This document shows, in pieces, positions 38,870 through 49,292 of a DNA stretch of 64,000 bases. Both the position numbers and the translations under genes were made by a program. Source of the stretch: an uncultured Pseudomonadales bacterium (GTDB lineage Bacteria > Pseudomonadota > Gammaproteobacteria > Pseudomonadales > Pseudohongiellaceae); NCBI GenBank assembly GCA_943789485.1, contig CALSUH010000030.1, positions 1-64,000 on the forward strand, written 5' to 3'. Each line of letters starts with the position of its first letter. Position 1 is the stretch's first letter. The notes below the pieces were generated by a model. The model did no database searches, was not told the DNA's origin, and saw only the letters and a list, made by a program, of their open reading frames with translations.

Positions 38870-39052
38870 AGTGATCGCAGAATTTGAGCCTGGTTTATTA
38901 ATCCAAAGAGTGAATTGCTATACAGCTAAAAAGTTTCAAGAAGCAGCCAATAGGGTATGACTAGATTCCTACAAATTGTTTGCCTTGTATGGGCAAGCAG
39001 TCTGTATTGTTAAGGGCATGCTGAAGACTATCCTCAGCAGCGAACGGGGGTA

Positions 39053-42000
39053 TTAACCAATCGCTGCTTTTTTCAAAATTGACTTGGTTTTCTCGAGTTC
39101 AGATTCTAGAGACCTCCGCGTTACGGGCTCGATCGCTGGATTCGATAGAACGAAGTAAGCAGTTCTTACAACTTCCCGCCAGCGTGGAATTTTCGGCAGC
39201 TGTTCAATTCTAAGGTAGCGATCGAAGGTTCGCGTCCTCAATCTTCCGTCGTCAATACTTACAGCCCAAATATTACTTTCTTCTGCGAGTTCAATCTTTG
39301 TCTTCTGGGTCGTCACTTCCCAAGTATGTAGGGCTGAGCGCATGAGAGTGACCAACTGCTGGCGATATTCTCCTTCGCTGGTAACGTTTGGAAGTTGTTT
39401 ATCGATAAAGTTAATCAGGTCTTCGATGCCCGTTAACTTGTCTAGCAAAGCCGGGTGCCCGCTTATCTCCGTGGGCGTGAGTACACTCAAGCGAGTGCCG
39501 ATGCGGCGTATATTCCGCTGCGCCTGTCCTAGAAAACTGAGCAATTCAACGGTGTCGGTTACAACATTGCTACTGGCAAGTGACTGCAAGGGCTCGGTGT
39601 CTTCTAGAAAAAGTATGCCGGTACCCTCATCGCTGCCAAATAAGTTTAGTTTGCTATTGAATTGAACAGGCTTGGCTGAAGACTTGCTTGAGCTACTGTA
39701 GGGATAGCTCACTTCTACATTAATGCTTAGACTAGTCGCACGATTCTGCAAGGTCTGTTGCTGACCGTCATTATCTTCGCCTCCCTCCCAGCGTTGAAGT
39801 GCAGACAGTATTTCATTGTTCGTTTCTGAATCAGAAAATAGTGAGTGTATGTTCCTGCCTAAAACGTCGTCACGAGCAGTGCCAAGCAACTCAGTTGCTC
39901 GCTGGTTGAGACTGAATATTTTTCCTGGCAATTCGAAAGCAATAAAGCCGGCGTTGATTGATTCCAGTACCTGTTGCAGTCTAAAACGTGAGCTGCGCAA
40001 TTCGGAGTCGGCCTTCGCATAGGACTCAATTTGCGAGCGCATGCGTAGGTTGTCTTCATTGACTCGATGCAGCAAGCTGAGTCGTAGTTGGTTTTCTACT
40101 CTGGAGCGCAGTTCTTCATTGTGAAATGGCTTTGCTAGATAGTCGTTGGCGCCTGTCTTGAAGCCTTGAGTGAGGTCTTCGAGATGGTTCTTTGCGGTAA
40201 CTAAAATTATCGGCAATTCGATCTGACTATATTGCCGTCTTAATTTCTGACAGACCTCATACCCATTCAGGCCTGGCATCATCAAATCGAGCAATATCAA
40301 ATCCGGTTTTTCTCCTTCAACCACGGTCAGTGCATCGAGTCCGTTCGAGCATTTGATGACATTGTACTCATCCAGCTGCTGACCCATAACCACGCGATTA
40401 ATCTCATCATCGTCTACTACCAATATGGTGATGTCTTGTTCGCTGCGTAGCTTCGGCGCTTTCGGCTTTTTGTTGGCCTGCTGGAGATAGTCCGCGCGCC
40501 GAATCATCTGTTTGTGGATGCTCGGTGATTTGACCGCTCTGGCCTGATCCATTGACACGCGTAATTTAAAACTAAAAGTTGAACCTAAATCCAATTCGCT
40601 TTCTACTTTCAATTCACTACGATGCAACTCAACTATACTCTTTGCAAGCGGTAGGCCCAAGCCGATGCCAAAAGCGTTTAAATGCTGTGACGGTAGTTTT
40701 TCGAATGTCTTGAAGATATTGTCGTGGTCAGTTTTATGTATGCCAATGCCGGTATCGCGGATTTTTACGATTACGTCGTAGTCGGACGTAAGCTGGGCGG
40801 AGATCACGACTTCCCCAGAGTAGGTGAATTTGAGTGCGTTAGAGGTGAGGTTGACCAGAACTTGCTGCAGCCTATCCTCGTCGCCAGCTACTAGCGGTAG
40901 GTTAGGGTCTATTTCGACTCGTAGGTCGAGGTTCTTCTCTTTGATTAATGGTTTGCATATAGCGACTGCCAGGGCAGAGATGCTATTCAGGTCAACTGGC
41001 CGAAATTTAATATAAGCTTCCTTTTCTTTCGCGCTGGAGAAGTCGAGCAGGTCATTAACTAATTTAGTGAGTCGGTCGCCGCTGGTCTGAATTAGTTCTA
41101 GGTTTTGAGTAATAAGTTCGGCATTATTATTATTTGATCTGAATTCTGTTAATGCTATTTCGGCTAAGCCGTTGATGCCGTAGAGCGGTGTTCGAAGTTC
41201 GTGTGAGACATTGGTTAGTAAGTCATCTTTAATTTTTTCAGACTTAACCAAATTATCGATAGCTTGTTTTTGAGCATCTTCTTTCTCTTGTTTGATTTGA
41301 TTGTATTGCGCGCTCAGGCTAAGAGAGAGAAGCAGTGACTGCATGACAATGCCTATATTATAGGCATTGTTGGTAAAAGCATTGCTAGGAAAGTCAGGCC
41401 AAAGTTGCAGCAGAATCAAGACGATGGCTCCAGTTAGGAAAATACTTGTCGCAGCCAGGTGCACTACCGCAGTCAGGCTTCCTCTGCGAATAGCGTCGAT
41501 GTTGCTATAGAAAGCAAGAGGTATCGCAACGATTAACAGGGTAATAAATAGATATTGGAATACCTTTTCGTTGGTAACGAATGTCAGCAGTATGACTAGA
41601 CCAAAGGCGCCGAGTATAACTTTGATGACCATATCCAGTCTTGGATTGTATTCATATATTCGTAGCAAAGAGCGTTGTGCCAAGAGGGCTGTTATAACCA
41701 CCAGCGGATAGATTATCCGTTCGGACATATTCACCCACCAACTGCTTAGGTAAAAATCGTCGAGTAGATAACGTAAATGTTTGGAGTCTAAGAAAAGAAA
41801 GATGGCTTGGCTAGTAATAGCAATCACATAGAAAAGGTAGCTGCTCTCGCGAATCGTTAAGTACAGGAATAAATTGTAAAAAGCCATGGCGAGCAGAATG
41901 CCATACAGCAGTCCAAGGCCTGCATCGGAGCGTATAGATTGCTCAAGAAACGCTTCCTCGCTCCAGAGTGATATTGGCAATCGCACTGGGCGCTCACTCG

Positions 42001-42598
42001 TTATCCTGAGATAGAAATGCTCGCCATACATTTTATTTATCTTTAATGCGAACCCTCGATTGAGTGTTTTTAGTTCGTTCGGACTTTGTTGCGTGCCCAA
42101 TATATATTGCGAAACAAGCTCTCCGTCATCGCCCACGATGAATACTTCTATGCCGCCCCTACTGACACCGGGAACATGTTTCGGCGGCCCCAATTCGAGT
42201 ATTTTACTTTCCTGGTTTTCGAGGGCCGACCAATCGAGATCGAATCGAACCCAGTAAGCTGAATTGCTGATGCCGAAGTTGAGGATATCTTCATCGTGGG
42301 CTATGAAATTTACGCCAAAGTTAGGTGCCACCACATCATCGATGGTCAGTGATTCGGAGCTGTCCTCATAGTAGTCGACAGCATCGGCAATTTGTAGAAA
42401 CTCTGACTCTCTATCCACAAGTACAGTGCTAGCATGGCTAAGGCTTATGCAAAGCAAAGCGGTAATTGCCAACAGGGCTTCTTGAATGCCTAAGTATCGT
42501 GTTTTTCTTTGCACAATTGGGTTTCGGTGACGGTTGCCTGGCTGAATAATACCGACGCTGGTGGTGCTGCGTTTTGCTCTATGGTCAGGGCAGGTCAT
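39053..42598 (-). CDS. 7TMR-DISM hybrid sensor histidine kinase/response regulator with PAS domain
   Basis: 7TMR-DISM extracellular and 7TM regions; NVSHELRTPLYGINGLAEIAL (HisKA); GIGLGLPLAKSIVELH (HATPase); ILVVDDDEINRVVMG receiver; downstream PAS-like segment. Confidence 0.9.
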   Translation of the reverse strand: MTCPDHRAKRSTTSVGIIQPGNRHRNPIVQRKTRYLGIQEALLAITALLCISLSHASTVLVDRESEFLQIADAVDYYEDSSESLTIDDVVAPNFGVNFIAHDEDILNFGISNSAYWVRFDLDWSALENQESKILELGPPKHVPGVSRGGIEVFIVGDDGELVSQYILGTQQSPNELKTLNRGFALKINKMYGEHFYLRITSERPVRLPISLWSEEAFLEQSIRSDAGLGLLYGILLAMAFYNLFLYLTIRESSYLFYVIAITSQAIFLFLDSKHLRYLLDDFYLSSWWVNMSERIIYPLVVITALLAQRSLLRIYEYNPRLDMVIKVILGAFGLVILLTFVTNEKVFQYLFITLLIVAIPLAFYSNIDAIRRGSLTAVVHLAATSIFLTGAIVLILLQLWPDFPSNAFTNNAYNIGIVMQSLLLSLSLSAQYNQIKQEKEDAQKQAIDNLVKSEKIKDDLLTNVSHELRTPLYGINGLAEIALTEFRSNNNNAELITQNLELIQTSGDRLTKLVNDLLDFSSAKEKEAYIKFRPVDLNSISALAVAICKPLIKEKNLDLRVEIDPNLPLVAGDEDRLQQVLVNLTSNALKFTYSGEVVISAQLTSDYDVIVKIRDTGIGIHKTDHDNIFKTFEKLPSQHLNAFGIGLGLPLAKSIVELHRSELKVESELDLGSTFSFKLRVSMDQARAVKSPSIHKQMIRRADYLQQANKKPKAPKLRSEQDITILVVDDDEINRVVMGQQLDEYNVIKCSNGLDALTVVEGEKPDLILLDLMMPGLNGYEVCQKLRRQYSQIELPIILVTAKNHLEDLTQGFKTGANDYLAKPFHNEELRSRVENQLRLSLLHRVNEDNLRMRSQIESYAKADSELRSSRFRLQQVLESINAGFIAFELPGKIFSLNQRATELLGTARDDVLGRNIHSLFSDSETNNEILSALQRWEGGEDNDGQQQTLQNRATSLSINVEVSYPYSSSSKSSAKPVQFNSKLNLFGSDEGTGILFLEDTEPLQSLASSNVVTDTVELLSFLGQAQRNIRRIGTRLSVLTPTEISGHPALLDKLTGIEDLINFIDKQLPNVTSEGEYRQQLVTLMRSALHTWEVTTQKTKIELAEESNIWAVSIDDGRLRTRTFDRYLRIEQLPKIPRWREVVRTAYFVLSNPAIEPVTRRSLESELEKTKSILKKAAIG

Positions 42599-42767
42599 TC
42601 TAGCGGTTCATCACTACTAGAACAATCAATAGTACTAATGCTGGCCTTTTTAGTGAGTGATTTTGACACTAAATTTATTAGCTATTTTCTAGAACTGACG
42701 CTGCTTATAGCTGCCTCGAGAGATTTTTAGGCTAGTTAAGGTGCAGGAATAAGACTATTATTGATCG

Positions 42768-43757
42768 ATGCTCATAATCGAAGAAAAAACGGCAGTAGTA
42801 GGGTGCGCAGACTGGAATAAGCGGTTATTACTGCTGTTGCTGATTGGTTTTCAATTCATAACGGTGGAGGCGCAGGAGCGGAAACCGAGTGAAGTGCCTT
42901 TACAAACCCAAGAGGTGAGTCAATATCAGCACTGGTTAGATTTGATGGCTGCTGATCAGGGCTTTGCGGATAGATCTGTAGAGATTGGCAGAACCGGTGC
43001 GTTTCTCGAATTTTTAGGGCGAGGGTCTACAGTCTTCCGAGACGGCCCAGTCGACGCCATCGACTTGTACGCTTCTGAAACCTTCCAAAACAGTGCGAAT
43101 GAGATTAGTTGGGAGGCACACTATGTGGATGTTTCCCGTGCTGGCGACTTGGGTTTGACGGCAGGGCCGTTGAATTTTCTAGCGGATGAATTAACTGGTC
43201 AATTCGGACACCTTATTTCAATTTGGAAAAAGCAGGAAGGTCGCTGGGTATTGATGGCAGATATCGTGGCTCCCATTCCTGGGTTTTTGAGTTTGGAAGT
43301 AGAGCCAAATTTCGATGACACTAGACCTGTACTGGAAGAAACTGCCCATCCGGTCATGGCGACTGCACAAAGTAATAATATGCAGATGCTTATCGATCGC
43401 GACAACTTATTCGGGCAATCGATAAATTTCCGCGGCGGGCAACGTGCGCTGCTAAGATACGGATTGGAAAACACACGGGTTTATGTGCCAGGCATGGCTC
43501 CAGCGGTAGGTGCCGATGCAGCAAGTTCGATCTATGGCGCGTTCCTAGACAACCAATTATCAACTACGAATCAAATTAGCCTCACTTACATGGGCGGATT
43601 TCTTTCTGCATCCAAGGAAGTGGGTTATACCTATGGTACGATGGAAACGCTAGAAGATGGTTCCGAGCAGAGCTTTCGAACCAGCTATATGCGATTGTGG
43701 CGTTTCACTGCAAGTAACGAGTGGAAGATTGCAGTCGAAGTGCTAAGCCCCTATTAG
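42768..43757 (+). CDS. Exported protein with two tandem NTF2/SnoaL-like segments
   Basis: Similar segments WEAHYVDVSRAGDLGLTAGPL...KKQEGRWVLMADIVAPIPG and KEVGYTYGTMET...RFTASNEWKIAVEVLSPY. Confidence 0.5.
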   Translation: MLIIEEKTAVVGCADWNKRLLLLLLIGFQFITVEAQERKPSEVPLQTQEVSQYQHWLDLMAADQGFADRSVEIGRTGAFLEFLGRGSTVFRDGPVDAIDLYASETFQNSANEISWEAHYVDVSRAGDLGLTAGPLNFLADELTGQFGHLISIWKKQEGRWVLMADIVAPIPGFLSLEVEPNFDDTRPVLEETAHPVMATAQSNNMQMLIDRDNLFGQSINFRGGQRALLRYGLENTRVYVPGMAPAVGADAASSIYGAFLDNQLSTTNQISLTYMGGFLSASKEVGYTYGTMETLEDGSEQSFRTSYMRLWRFTASNEWKIAVEVLSPY

Positions 43758-43767
43758 TTAGTGTGCC

Positions 43768-45699
43768 TTAGTTATTCACTTCAACCGTGCGCTCGCCGAA
43801 ACGCTGCGTGATTCCCAGATGGTTCCTTGTCTCTATTTCTAGTTGATGAGAACCGTTGTCCAATTGATTGCTGTCGAACCTGTAGTTATAGCCGATGTTA
43901 GGGCTGTTGGGGTCACTCATCACCTGCATAACTTCGACAACATCGGGGCGGGTTCCTCCATAATCGACTAGGCCTAGAGATTCCCTATCGATGAGTAGCG
44001 TGATGCTGTCGATACCAATATCTTCGTTGAACGCCCAGCCATTCACATCTACTATCCCGCTAAGTTCGGCGCCTCGTCTGGGAGTATCAATCCAGGCGAA
44101 GGAGGGGAATGGGCAAGCCGATGTCTGAATTTGTTCGAGGTCCTCAACGCGGTGCAGTGCAGTTCCTCGATAAAAACTAAATCGTTTGTCACCATTGAAT
44201 AGATTCAATTCCCCGAGATGAGTCAAACGCTCAGTCCTGGCGCAAAGCCCGGAGAGCAAGTCGTGCTTTGCCGCTGTGTCCAAGGTGCTGTCCTCGGCTA
44301 TAAATAGATACTCGCTCGCGGCTACGCGCTCTAAGCCGAGTCTGTCTTTATGCCAGAGTTGATACTGAGTTAAACGACCATCACGGACTGCTTTTTCCTG
44401 ATCAAGTGTAAATCCTTGGCGCGTTAGCCCGGCAAATTCGAGCTGGGCGAGCGTGTAGTAGTTATCGGTTACCAACAGCGGTGATTCTGCAAATTCGCGT
44501 TCTAATAATTCATCTACATGACTGTTAAATTGTGTCCATCCGGCCATTTTATTCGACAGTACGCCCGTTCCAATAAGCGGTTGGAGTTGCAATTGAAAAG
44601 CCTGGGAGCCGACGCCGAACAGAGCCGTGAGGGTGCCAAGAAAGCCGATAACTGGAATGGCAATGACGAGCCGGTGGGCCGTTTGTACAGTAAAATAGGT
44701 GCCGAGTAAATTCGCAGCGTTTCGCAGAGCATAGGGTACGTAAATGAGCAGAGGGAAGTACCCGGAAAGAGGCCAGTGAATAGACGTGCTGGTAGCATCT
44801 GTCCAGGGAGCGAGCAGGAGATAGACTAGTACATTGGCCAGCGAAAAGCTGAGTAGCAGTGCAGCACTGCGATCACCGAGACTAGCCTTTCGATACATCA
44901 GATAAATCGTGTACGCAAATAATATATATAGCGGGGGTGTTACCAGTCCTGCTTGCTTAAATAGGTGCAGCATACCGGACGCTTGGAATTCCCATGGGTG
45001 TCTATCTACGAGGTAGAAACCTGCGCTGCTCAATTGGTTGCTTAGATTGAACCAAAGGATGGGTATTAATCCAATGCTTGCAACGAGGATGCTTAACCAT
45101 AGGCGCGGATTTTTCCATTGCTTGTGTTCCGTTCTAAAGCACGTCAGGAAAAGTAGTGCGGCGGCGGGGTATAGGAAGAAACGGTAGTGTGTGCACAGAC
45201 CGAGTGCGACAAATGAACCGGTAAGTGCCCAGTACAATAATTGATTGGTGCGCAGTGCTCGCTCGAAGCAGCCAATTGCTAAGAGGCCAAAGAAAATTAG
45301 CGGAACGTCGGGCACTGCTAAAAGGCCAAGGAAGCCTGCAAGCGGCAGGCACAAGCTTAACGCGGCGGACTCTAAGGCATGCTTCGGATTTGTGATTGGC
45401 TTGGAAATCCAATAGACGAGCAGCGGCAAGGCGCTCCCCATCAAGATGAATAGGCTTCGTGCTGCGAGAGTGTTGTATGAATCGACAGCTGAACCTAATC
45501 CGATCAGCAGCGCAGTCATGAAGGGTAGGTCGCTGTACGCGATGGCTGGATTTTTTGAAGCTTGCCAGTAGAAGGCTTCGTCGCTGTAAAAGTCGAGGGT
45601 AGTTGCTAAAACAATCTTGCTCAGCAGAAGAAGAGTAATCCCGCCCACGAGAAACGTCGAGACAGGGAGTCGGACACCCTGTTGCACTGAGTCCTGCAA
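43768..45699 (-). CDS. GT39/ArnT-like integral membrane glycosyltransferase with C-terminal beta-sandwich-like extension
   Basis: TLDFYSDEAFYWQASKNPAIAYSDLPFMTALLIGLG; multi-TM; C-terminal RRGAELSGIVDVNGWAFNEDIGIDSITLLIDRESLGLVDYGGTRPDV. Confidence 0.8.
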   Translation of the reverse strand: MQDSVQQGVRLPVSTFLVGGITLLLLSKIVLATTLDFYSDEAFYWQASKNPAIAYSDLPFMTALLIGLGSAVDSYNTLAARSLFILMGSALPLLVYWISKPITNPKHALESAALSLCLPLAGFLGLLAVPDVPLIFFGLLAIGCFERALRTNQLLYWALTGSFVALGLCTHYRFFLYPAAALLFLTCFRTEHKQWKNPRLWLSILVASIGLIPILWFNLSNQLSSAGFYLVDRHPWEFQASGMLHLFKQAGLVTPPLYILFAYTIYLMYRKASLGDRSAALLLSFSLANVLVYLLLAPWTDATSTSIHWPLSGYFPLLIYVPYALRNAANLLGTYFTVQTAHRLVIAIPVIGFLGTLTALFGVGSQAFQLQLQPLIGTGVLSNKMAGWTQFNSHVDELLEREFAESPLLVTDNYYTLAQLEFAGLTRQGFTLDQEKAVRDGRLTQYQLWHKDRLGLERVAASEYLFIAEDSTLDTAAKHDLLSGLCARTERLTHLGELNLFNGDKRFSFYRGTALHRVEDLEQIQTSACPFPSFAWIDTPRRGAELSGIVDVNGWAFNEDIGIDSITLLIDRESLGLVDYGGTRPDVVEVMQVMSDPNSPNIGYNYRFDSNQLDNGSHQLEIETRNHLGITQRFGERTVEVNN

Positions 45700-45712
45700 G
45701 TTCTTTCTCCTG

Positions 45713-47842
45713 CTATAATTGAACAGCCGGAATGAGGTTTTTCGGCTCCATCTTACTTGAGAGTCTCTTTAGATTAAGAATAAAGACAGCCAAGATGCTA
45801 AGCATGCTCACTATCCATATTGAGGAGAATAGGGGGTTTACCGAGAAAGTGCCAATCTGATAAATAACCGTAGCCGTGATGTAGGCAAGCCCAGTGCTCC
45901 AGCCGAACACCAGTAGCATCCAGTGCCAGCCGGCTTCTTTATTAATGGCACCAAGTACGGCTACACACGGAGCGTAGAGTAAGATAAAAACCAGGTAGCA
46001 GAATGCGGCAAATGGCCCGGGAAAGAGGGCGGCCATATTGGTGAGGGTTGAGGATTCAATTTCCTGTTCGTCGGCAACAGCATTTAGGTCGCTAACATCG
46101 CCAATCGATATGCCCAGGGGGTCGGTCAGGGTAGTGCTCAGCGCTAATAACTCTGTGCCAATAGAGGCGATGGCTTCGCCTGTGGCAGCGATGAGGTCGG
46201 GCGGTGAGCCATCATAAGCATCCGCGCTTGATTCGCTATAGAGTGCGTCGAGGGTTCCAACGATCGCCTCTTTGGCAAACATGCCAGTAAATAGCCCTAC
46301 TGTTGCCGGCCAATTGTCTTCTTCGATACCTAACGGTGCGAATGCTGGGGTAATTGACTTGCCTATTACGCTAAGAACAGAGTCTTCCGAATCTTCATTG
46401 CCAAAACTAAGGTCGGTGCTAATGGAATTCAGGAAACTCAGCGCAATCACCACGACAACGATTGTCTTTCCGGCGCGAAGGATGAAAGACCTCAACCTAA
46501 ACCAGGTCGTGAGCAAAATATTGCGTGCGATTGGAACATGATACGCCGGCATTTCTTGAAACGAAGGCGTTATCTCATTGGCAAAGAGTTGTTTGCGGAA
46601 TACCCAGCCGGTAAATATCGCGAGCGCTATGCCCAGCAGATAGAGGCCGAATACGATGTTCTGCCCATTCTCCTGAAAGAATGCAGCGGCGAAGAGCGCG
46701 TAGACTGTCAGTCGCGCACCGCAACTCATAAACGGAGCCATAGCGATAGTCATCAGCCTGTCGCTGTCTCTTCCTAGACTTCGTGCGGCCATTACTGCAG
46801 GCACGTTGCAGCCGAAGCCGACGATTAATGGCACGAAGGCGTTGCCGGGCAAGCCAATGCCGCTCATCGCTCTATCAATTACGAAGGCAGCACGAGACAT
46901 ATAACCGGAGCCTTCCAGCACGGAGAGACAGAGATAGAGAAAGCCAATGACTGGTATAAAGGTTGCGACCAGCGTTACACCGCCGCCGACTCCCTGAGCA
47001 AGTAAAGTGACTATTACCTCGTGTGCGGAGACTTCCCGTAGCAGCCAAGTCGTTCCATCTACCAGCACTGCATCGAATAATATATCGAAGAAATCGATGA
47101 AGACGGCACCAAGATTTACAGCGATAGTGAAGATCATGTAAATCATTAGCAGAAAGAAAGGAATGCCTAGCCATTTATTTATCACCACCGCGTCGATACG
47201 TTCTGACAGGCTATGGTGAGTGGGCGAGACTTCGACAACCCCATTGATGAGTTGGCGTGACTGATGGTAGCGCTGTAGTAGCTTTTCTTCGGTGGTAGTA
47301 ATGGCAAGGGGTTGTTGCGATTCGTTTTTGCTAACTGTTTCTGGAGCGCTATTGATCTTGCGGGTCAGTTTACTGCACAACTCATCGATGCCTCTTTTCT
47401 GTGAGGCAATCATCTCAATCACTGGCAGTTGTAGTTTGTCGGCCAGCATGCTCGTGCTAACGGTGATGCCTTGTTGCTCGGCCACATCGAGCATATTCAT
47501 AACAAGGAGCATTGGGACGTCGCGCTCCATCAGTTGCTGTGTCAATACCAGACTTCTCTCGAGATTGGTCGCATCAACGATGTTGATAATTAGGTCTATT
47601 CCATCTTGTTCCAAATAGTCTTGGGCGATCTTTTCATCTATGCCGCTGTAGTCTTGTTCTAACGAATAGATGCCGGGTAGGTCGACCAGTTCGATCGATT
47701 CGTTTTCGAGTTTGAAATAACCAAATTTCTTCTCGACAGTTACGCCAGGCCAGTTTCCAACCTTTTGGTTAGCGCCGGTTAGTACGTTAAAGAGGGTTGT
47801 CTTCCCACAATTGGGATTGCCTATAAGTGCGATTTTCTGCAT
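45713..47842 (-). CDS. feoB: Ferrous iron transporter FeoB
   Basis: GNPNCGKTTLFNVLTG, VGNWPGVTVEKK, VDLPGIYSL, GCNVPAVMAAR. Confidence 0.97.
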   Translation of the reverse strand: MQKIALIGNPNCGKTTLFNVLTGANQKVGNWPGVTVEKKFGYFKLENESIELVDLPGIYSLEQDYSGIDEKIAQDYLEQDGIDLIINIVDATNLERSLVLTQQLMERDVPMLLVMNMLDVAEQQGITVSTSMLADKLQLPVIEMIASQKRGIDELCSKLTRKINSAPETVSKNESQQPLAITTTEEKLLQRYHQSRQLINGVVEVSPTHHSLSERIDAVVINKWLGIPFFLLMIYMIFTIAVNLGAVFIDFFDILFDAVLVDGTTWLLREVSAHEVIVTLLAQGVGGGVTLVATFIPVIGFLYLCLSVLEGSGYMSRAAFVIDRAMSGIGLPGNAFVPLIVGFGCNVPAVMAARSLGRDSDRLMTIAMAPFMSCGARLTVYALFAAAFFQENGQNIVFGLYLLGIALAIFTGWVFRKQLFANEITPSFQEMPAYHVPIARNILLTTWFRLRSFILRAGKTIVVVVIALSFLNSISTDLSFGNEDSEDSVLSVIGKSITPAFAPLGIEEDNWPATVGLFTGMFAKEAIVGTLDALYSESSADAYDGSPPDLIAATGEAIASIGTELLALSTTLTDPLGISIGDVSDLNAVADEQEIESSTLTNMAALFPGPFAAFCYLVFILLYAPCVAVLGAINKEAGWHWMLLVFGWSTGLAYITATVIYQIGTFSVNPLFSSIWIVSMLSILAVFILNLKRLSSKMEPKNLIPAVQL

Positions 47843-47845
47843 GTG

Positions 47846-48082
47846 CTATTGAATATCCACGCTAATGATTGCTGCTTCGGATTTACGAATGCTGATAAAG
47901 CTCCCGCCAATCTTTACCTGCATGGGGTCACCGAGAGGGGCGAAACGTAGTAATTTTAGTACTGAGCCGGGAATGATGCCCAAGGAATAGAGTCGACTCT
48001 TGAGTTCTGCCGGCTCGGAGGCTATTTCGAGTACGACGCAATGATCACCGCGCTTGGCGGTGGAGAGAGTGGTGGCTGGCAT
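47846..48082 (-). CDS. feoA: FeoA family protein
   Basis: LYSLGIIPGSVLKLLRFAPLGDPMQVKIGGSFISIRKSEA; adjacent to feoB. Confidence 0.92.
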   Translation of the reverse strand: MPATTLSTAKRGDHCVVLEIASEPAELKSRLYSLGIIPGSVLKLLRFAPLGDPMQVKIGGSFISIRKSEAAIISVDIQ

Positions 48083-48171
48083 GACTTTCTTTCTAGCCTT
48101 TTAAAAACAATAACTTACGTCATTGACTGGATGTTGTTAGATACAGCTAAATTAACAGATATTAATGTTGT

Positions 48172-48196
48172 TGACAATCATTCTCATTATGATCTA
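48172..48196. promoter_or_regulatory. Candidate Fur box in the feoA/bfd intergenic region
   Basis: gacaatcattctcattatgatct resembles the Fur consensus (GATAATGATAATCATTATC, related arrays). Confidence 0.65.
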
Positions 48197-48223
48197 AGGT
48201 ATCATCCTCATTAAGGACAAGAC

Positions 48224-48412
48224 ATGTACGTATGTATTTGCAGACAGATTACCGATAATCAAATTCGCGACCTTTGTCGTGGTGGTGCGAGTAATTTGAC
48301 TGATTTGCGAGTAAAGCTCGGTGTTGCTAGTGAATGCGGCAAATGCGGCAAGCTCGCCCAGACTATCGTCAAAGAATTTCATAAGACAGGCTCTTACACG
48401 AACGCAGCCTAG
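48224..48412 (+). CDS. bfd: Bacterioferritin-associated ferredoxin
   Basis: MYVCICRQITDNQIRDL...SECGKCGKLAQ; CxC...CxxC [2Fe-2S] pattern. Confidence 0.9.
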   Translation: MYVCICRQITDNQIRDLCRGGASNLTDLRVKLGVASECGKCGKLAQTIVKEFHKTGSYTNAA

Positions 48413-48652
48413 CCTGCCCTCCCATTCGTAAACTAGTTTTGCTATTTCACCCCTTCAGTTCTCATCAATTGCTCTATATCTAAGCGTGCTCTAGCGCTAT
48501 TCTCTCGGTGATGGGAATGGGATTGCTTATCATTTAGTTTTATCATTTATATCAATGACTTACAGCTATTTGGCTTGACTTTTTCTAGCTAAAAAGCGAA
48601 GCTTGCACGAACTCAACTAAGTCATTTTAATTAAGCAATTGGGGAACTATTT

Positions 48653-49117
48653 ATGAAGTCGGACGCCAACGTAATCAAGCACCTGAACAAGGCGCTTGGC
48701 AATGAACTCATCGCTATTAATCAGTACTTCCTCCACTCACGTATGTATCAGGATTGGGGTCTGGAGAAATTGGCTGCGAAAGAATACGAGGAGTCAATTG
48801 ACGAAATGAAGCATGCAGACCTACTTATGCAACGTATACTCTTTCTAGAAGGGCTTCCTAATGTTCAAAACCTAGGTAAATTGATGATCGGAGAGAACAC
48901 CAAGGAAATGCTAGAGTGCGACCTCAAGCTTGAGCTAATCGCCTGTCCGGACCTCAAAGAAGGCATTGCTTATTGTGAATCTATCAGTGACTTCGTGAGC
49001 CGTGATCTATTGAGTGAAATTCTCAGCAGCGAAGAAGAACATATCGATTTTCTTGAGGCTCAACTCACTCTGATCGATAAGGTCGGTATTGAGAATTATC
49101 AACAGTCGATGATCTAG
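48653..49117 (+). CDS. bfr: Bacterioferritin
   Basis: [31 protein letters not shown]...[14 protein letters not shown]. Confidence 0.95.
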   Translation: MKSDANVIKHLNKALGNELIAINQYFLHSRMYQDWGLEKLAAKEYEESIDEMKHADLLMQRILFLEGLPNVQNLGKLMIGENTKEMLECDLKLELIACPDLKEGIAYCESISDFVSRDLLSEILSSEEEHIDFLEAQLTLIDKVGIENYQQSMI

Positions 49118-49292
49118 TTGCGCGCCAGCGCACATTCAGACTCCTGTCACATCTGACGATAAAGAATAGTAGAGCTAGTAAAGCAGCGCTGAGACTCTTC
49201 CGTTTACCACTACTTCTTCAGAGAACCCGGAAGAGTCACGGCTGCATTTACGCAGCACACACTCATACTTCAATTGTCGCTACTCTTCCCCT

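Noticed and set aside
46272-47618. Plus-strand ORFs inside feoB
   Set aside because: Antisense to a high-confidence gene; composition not protein-like.
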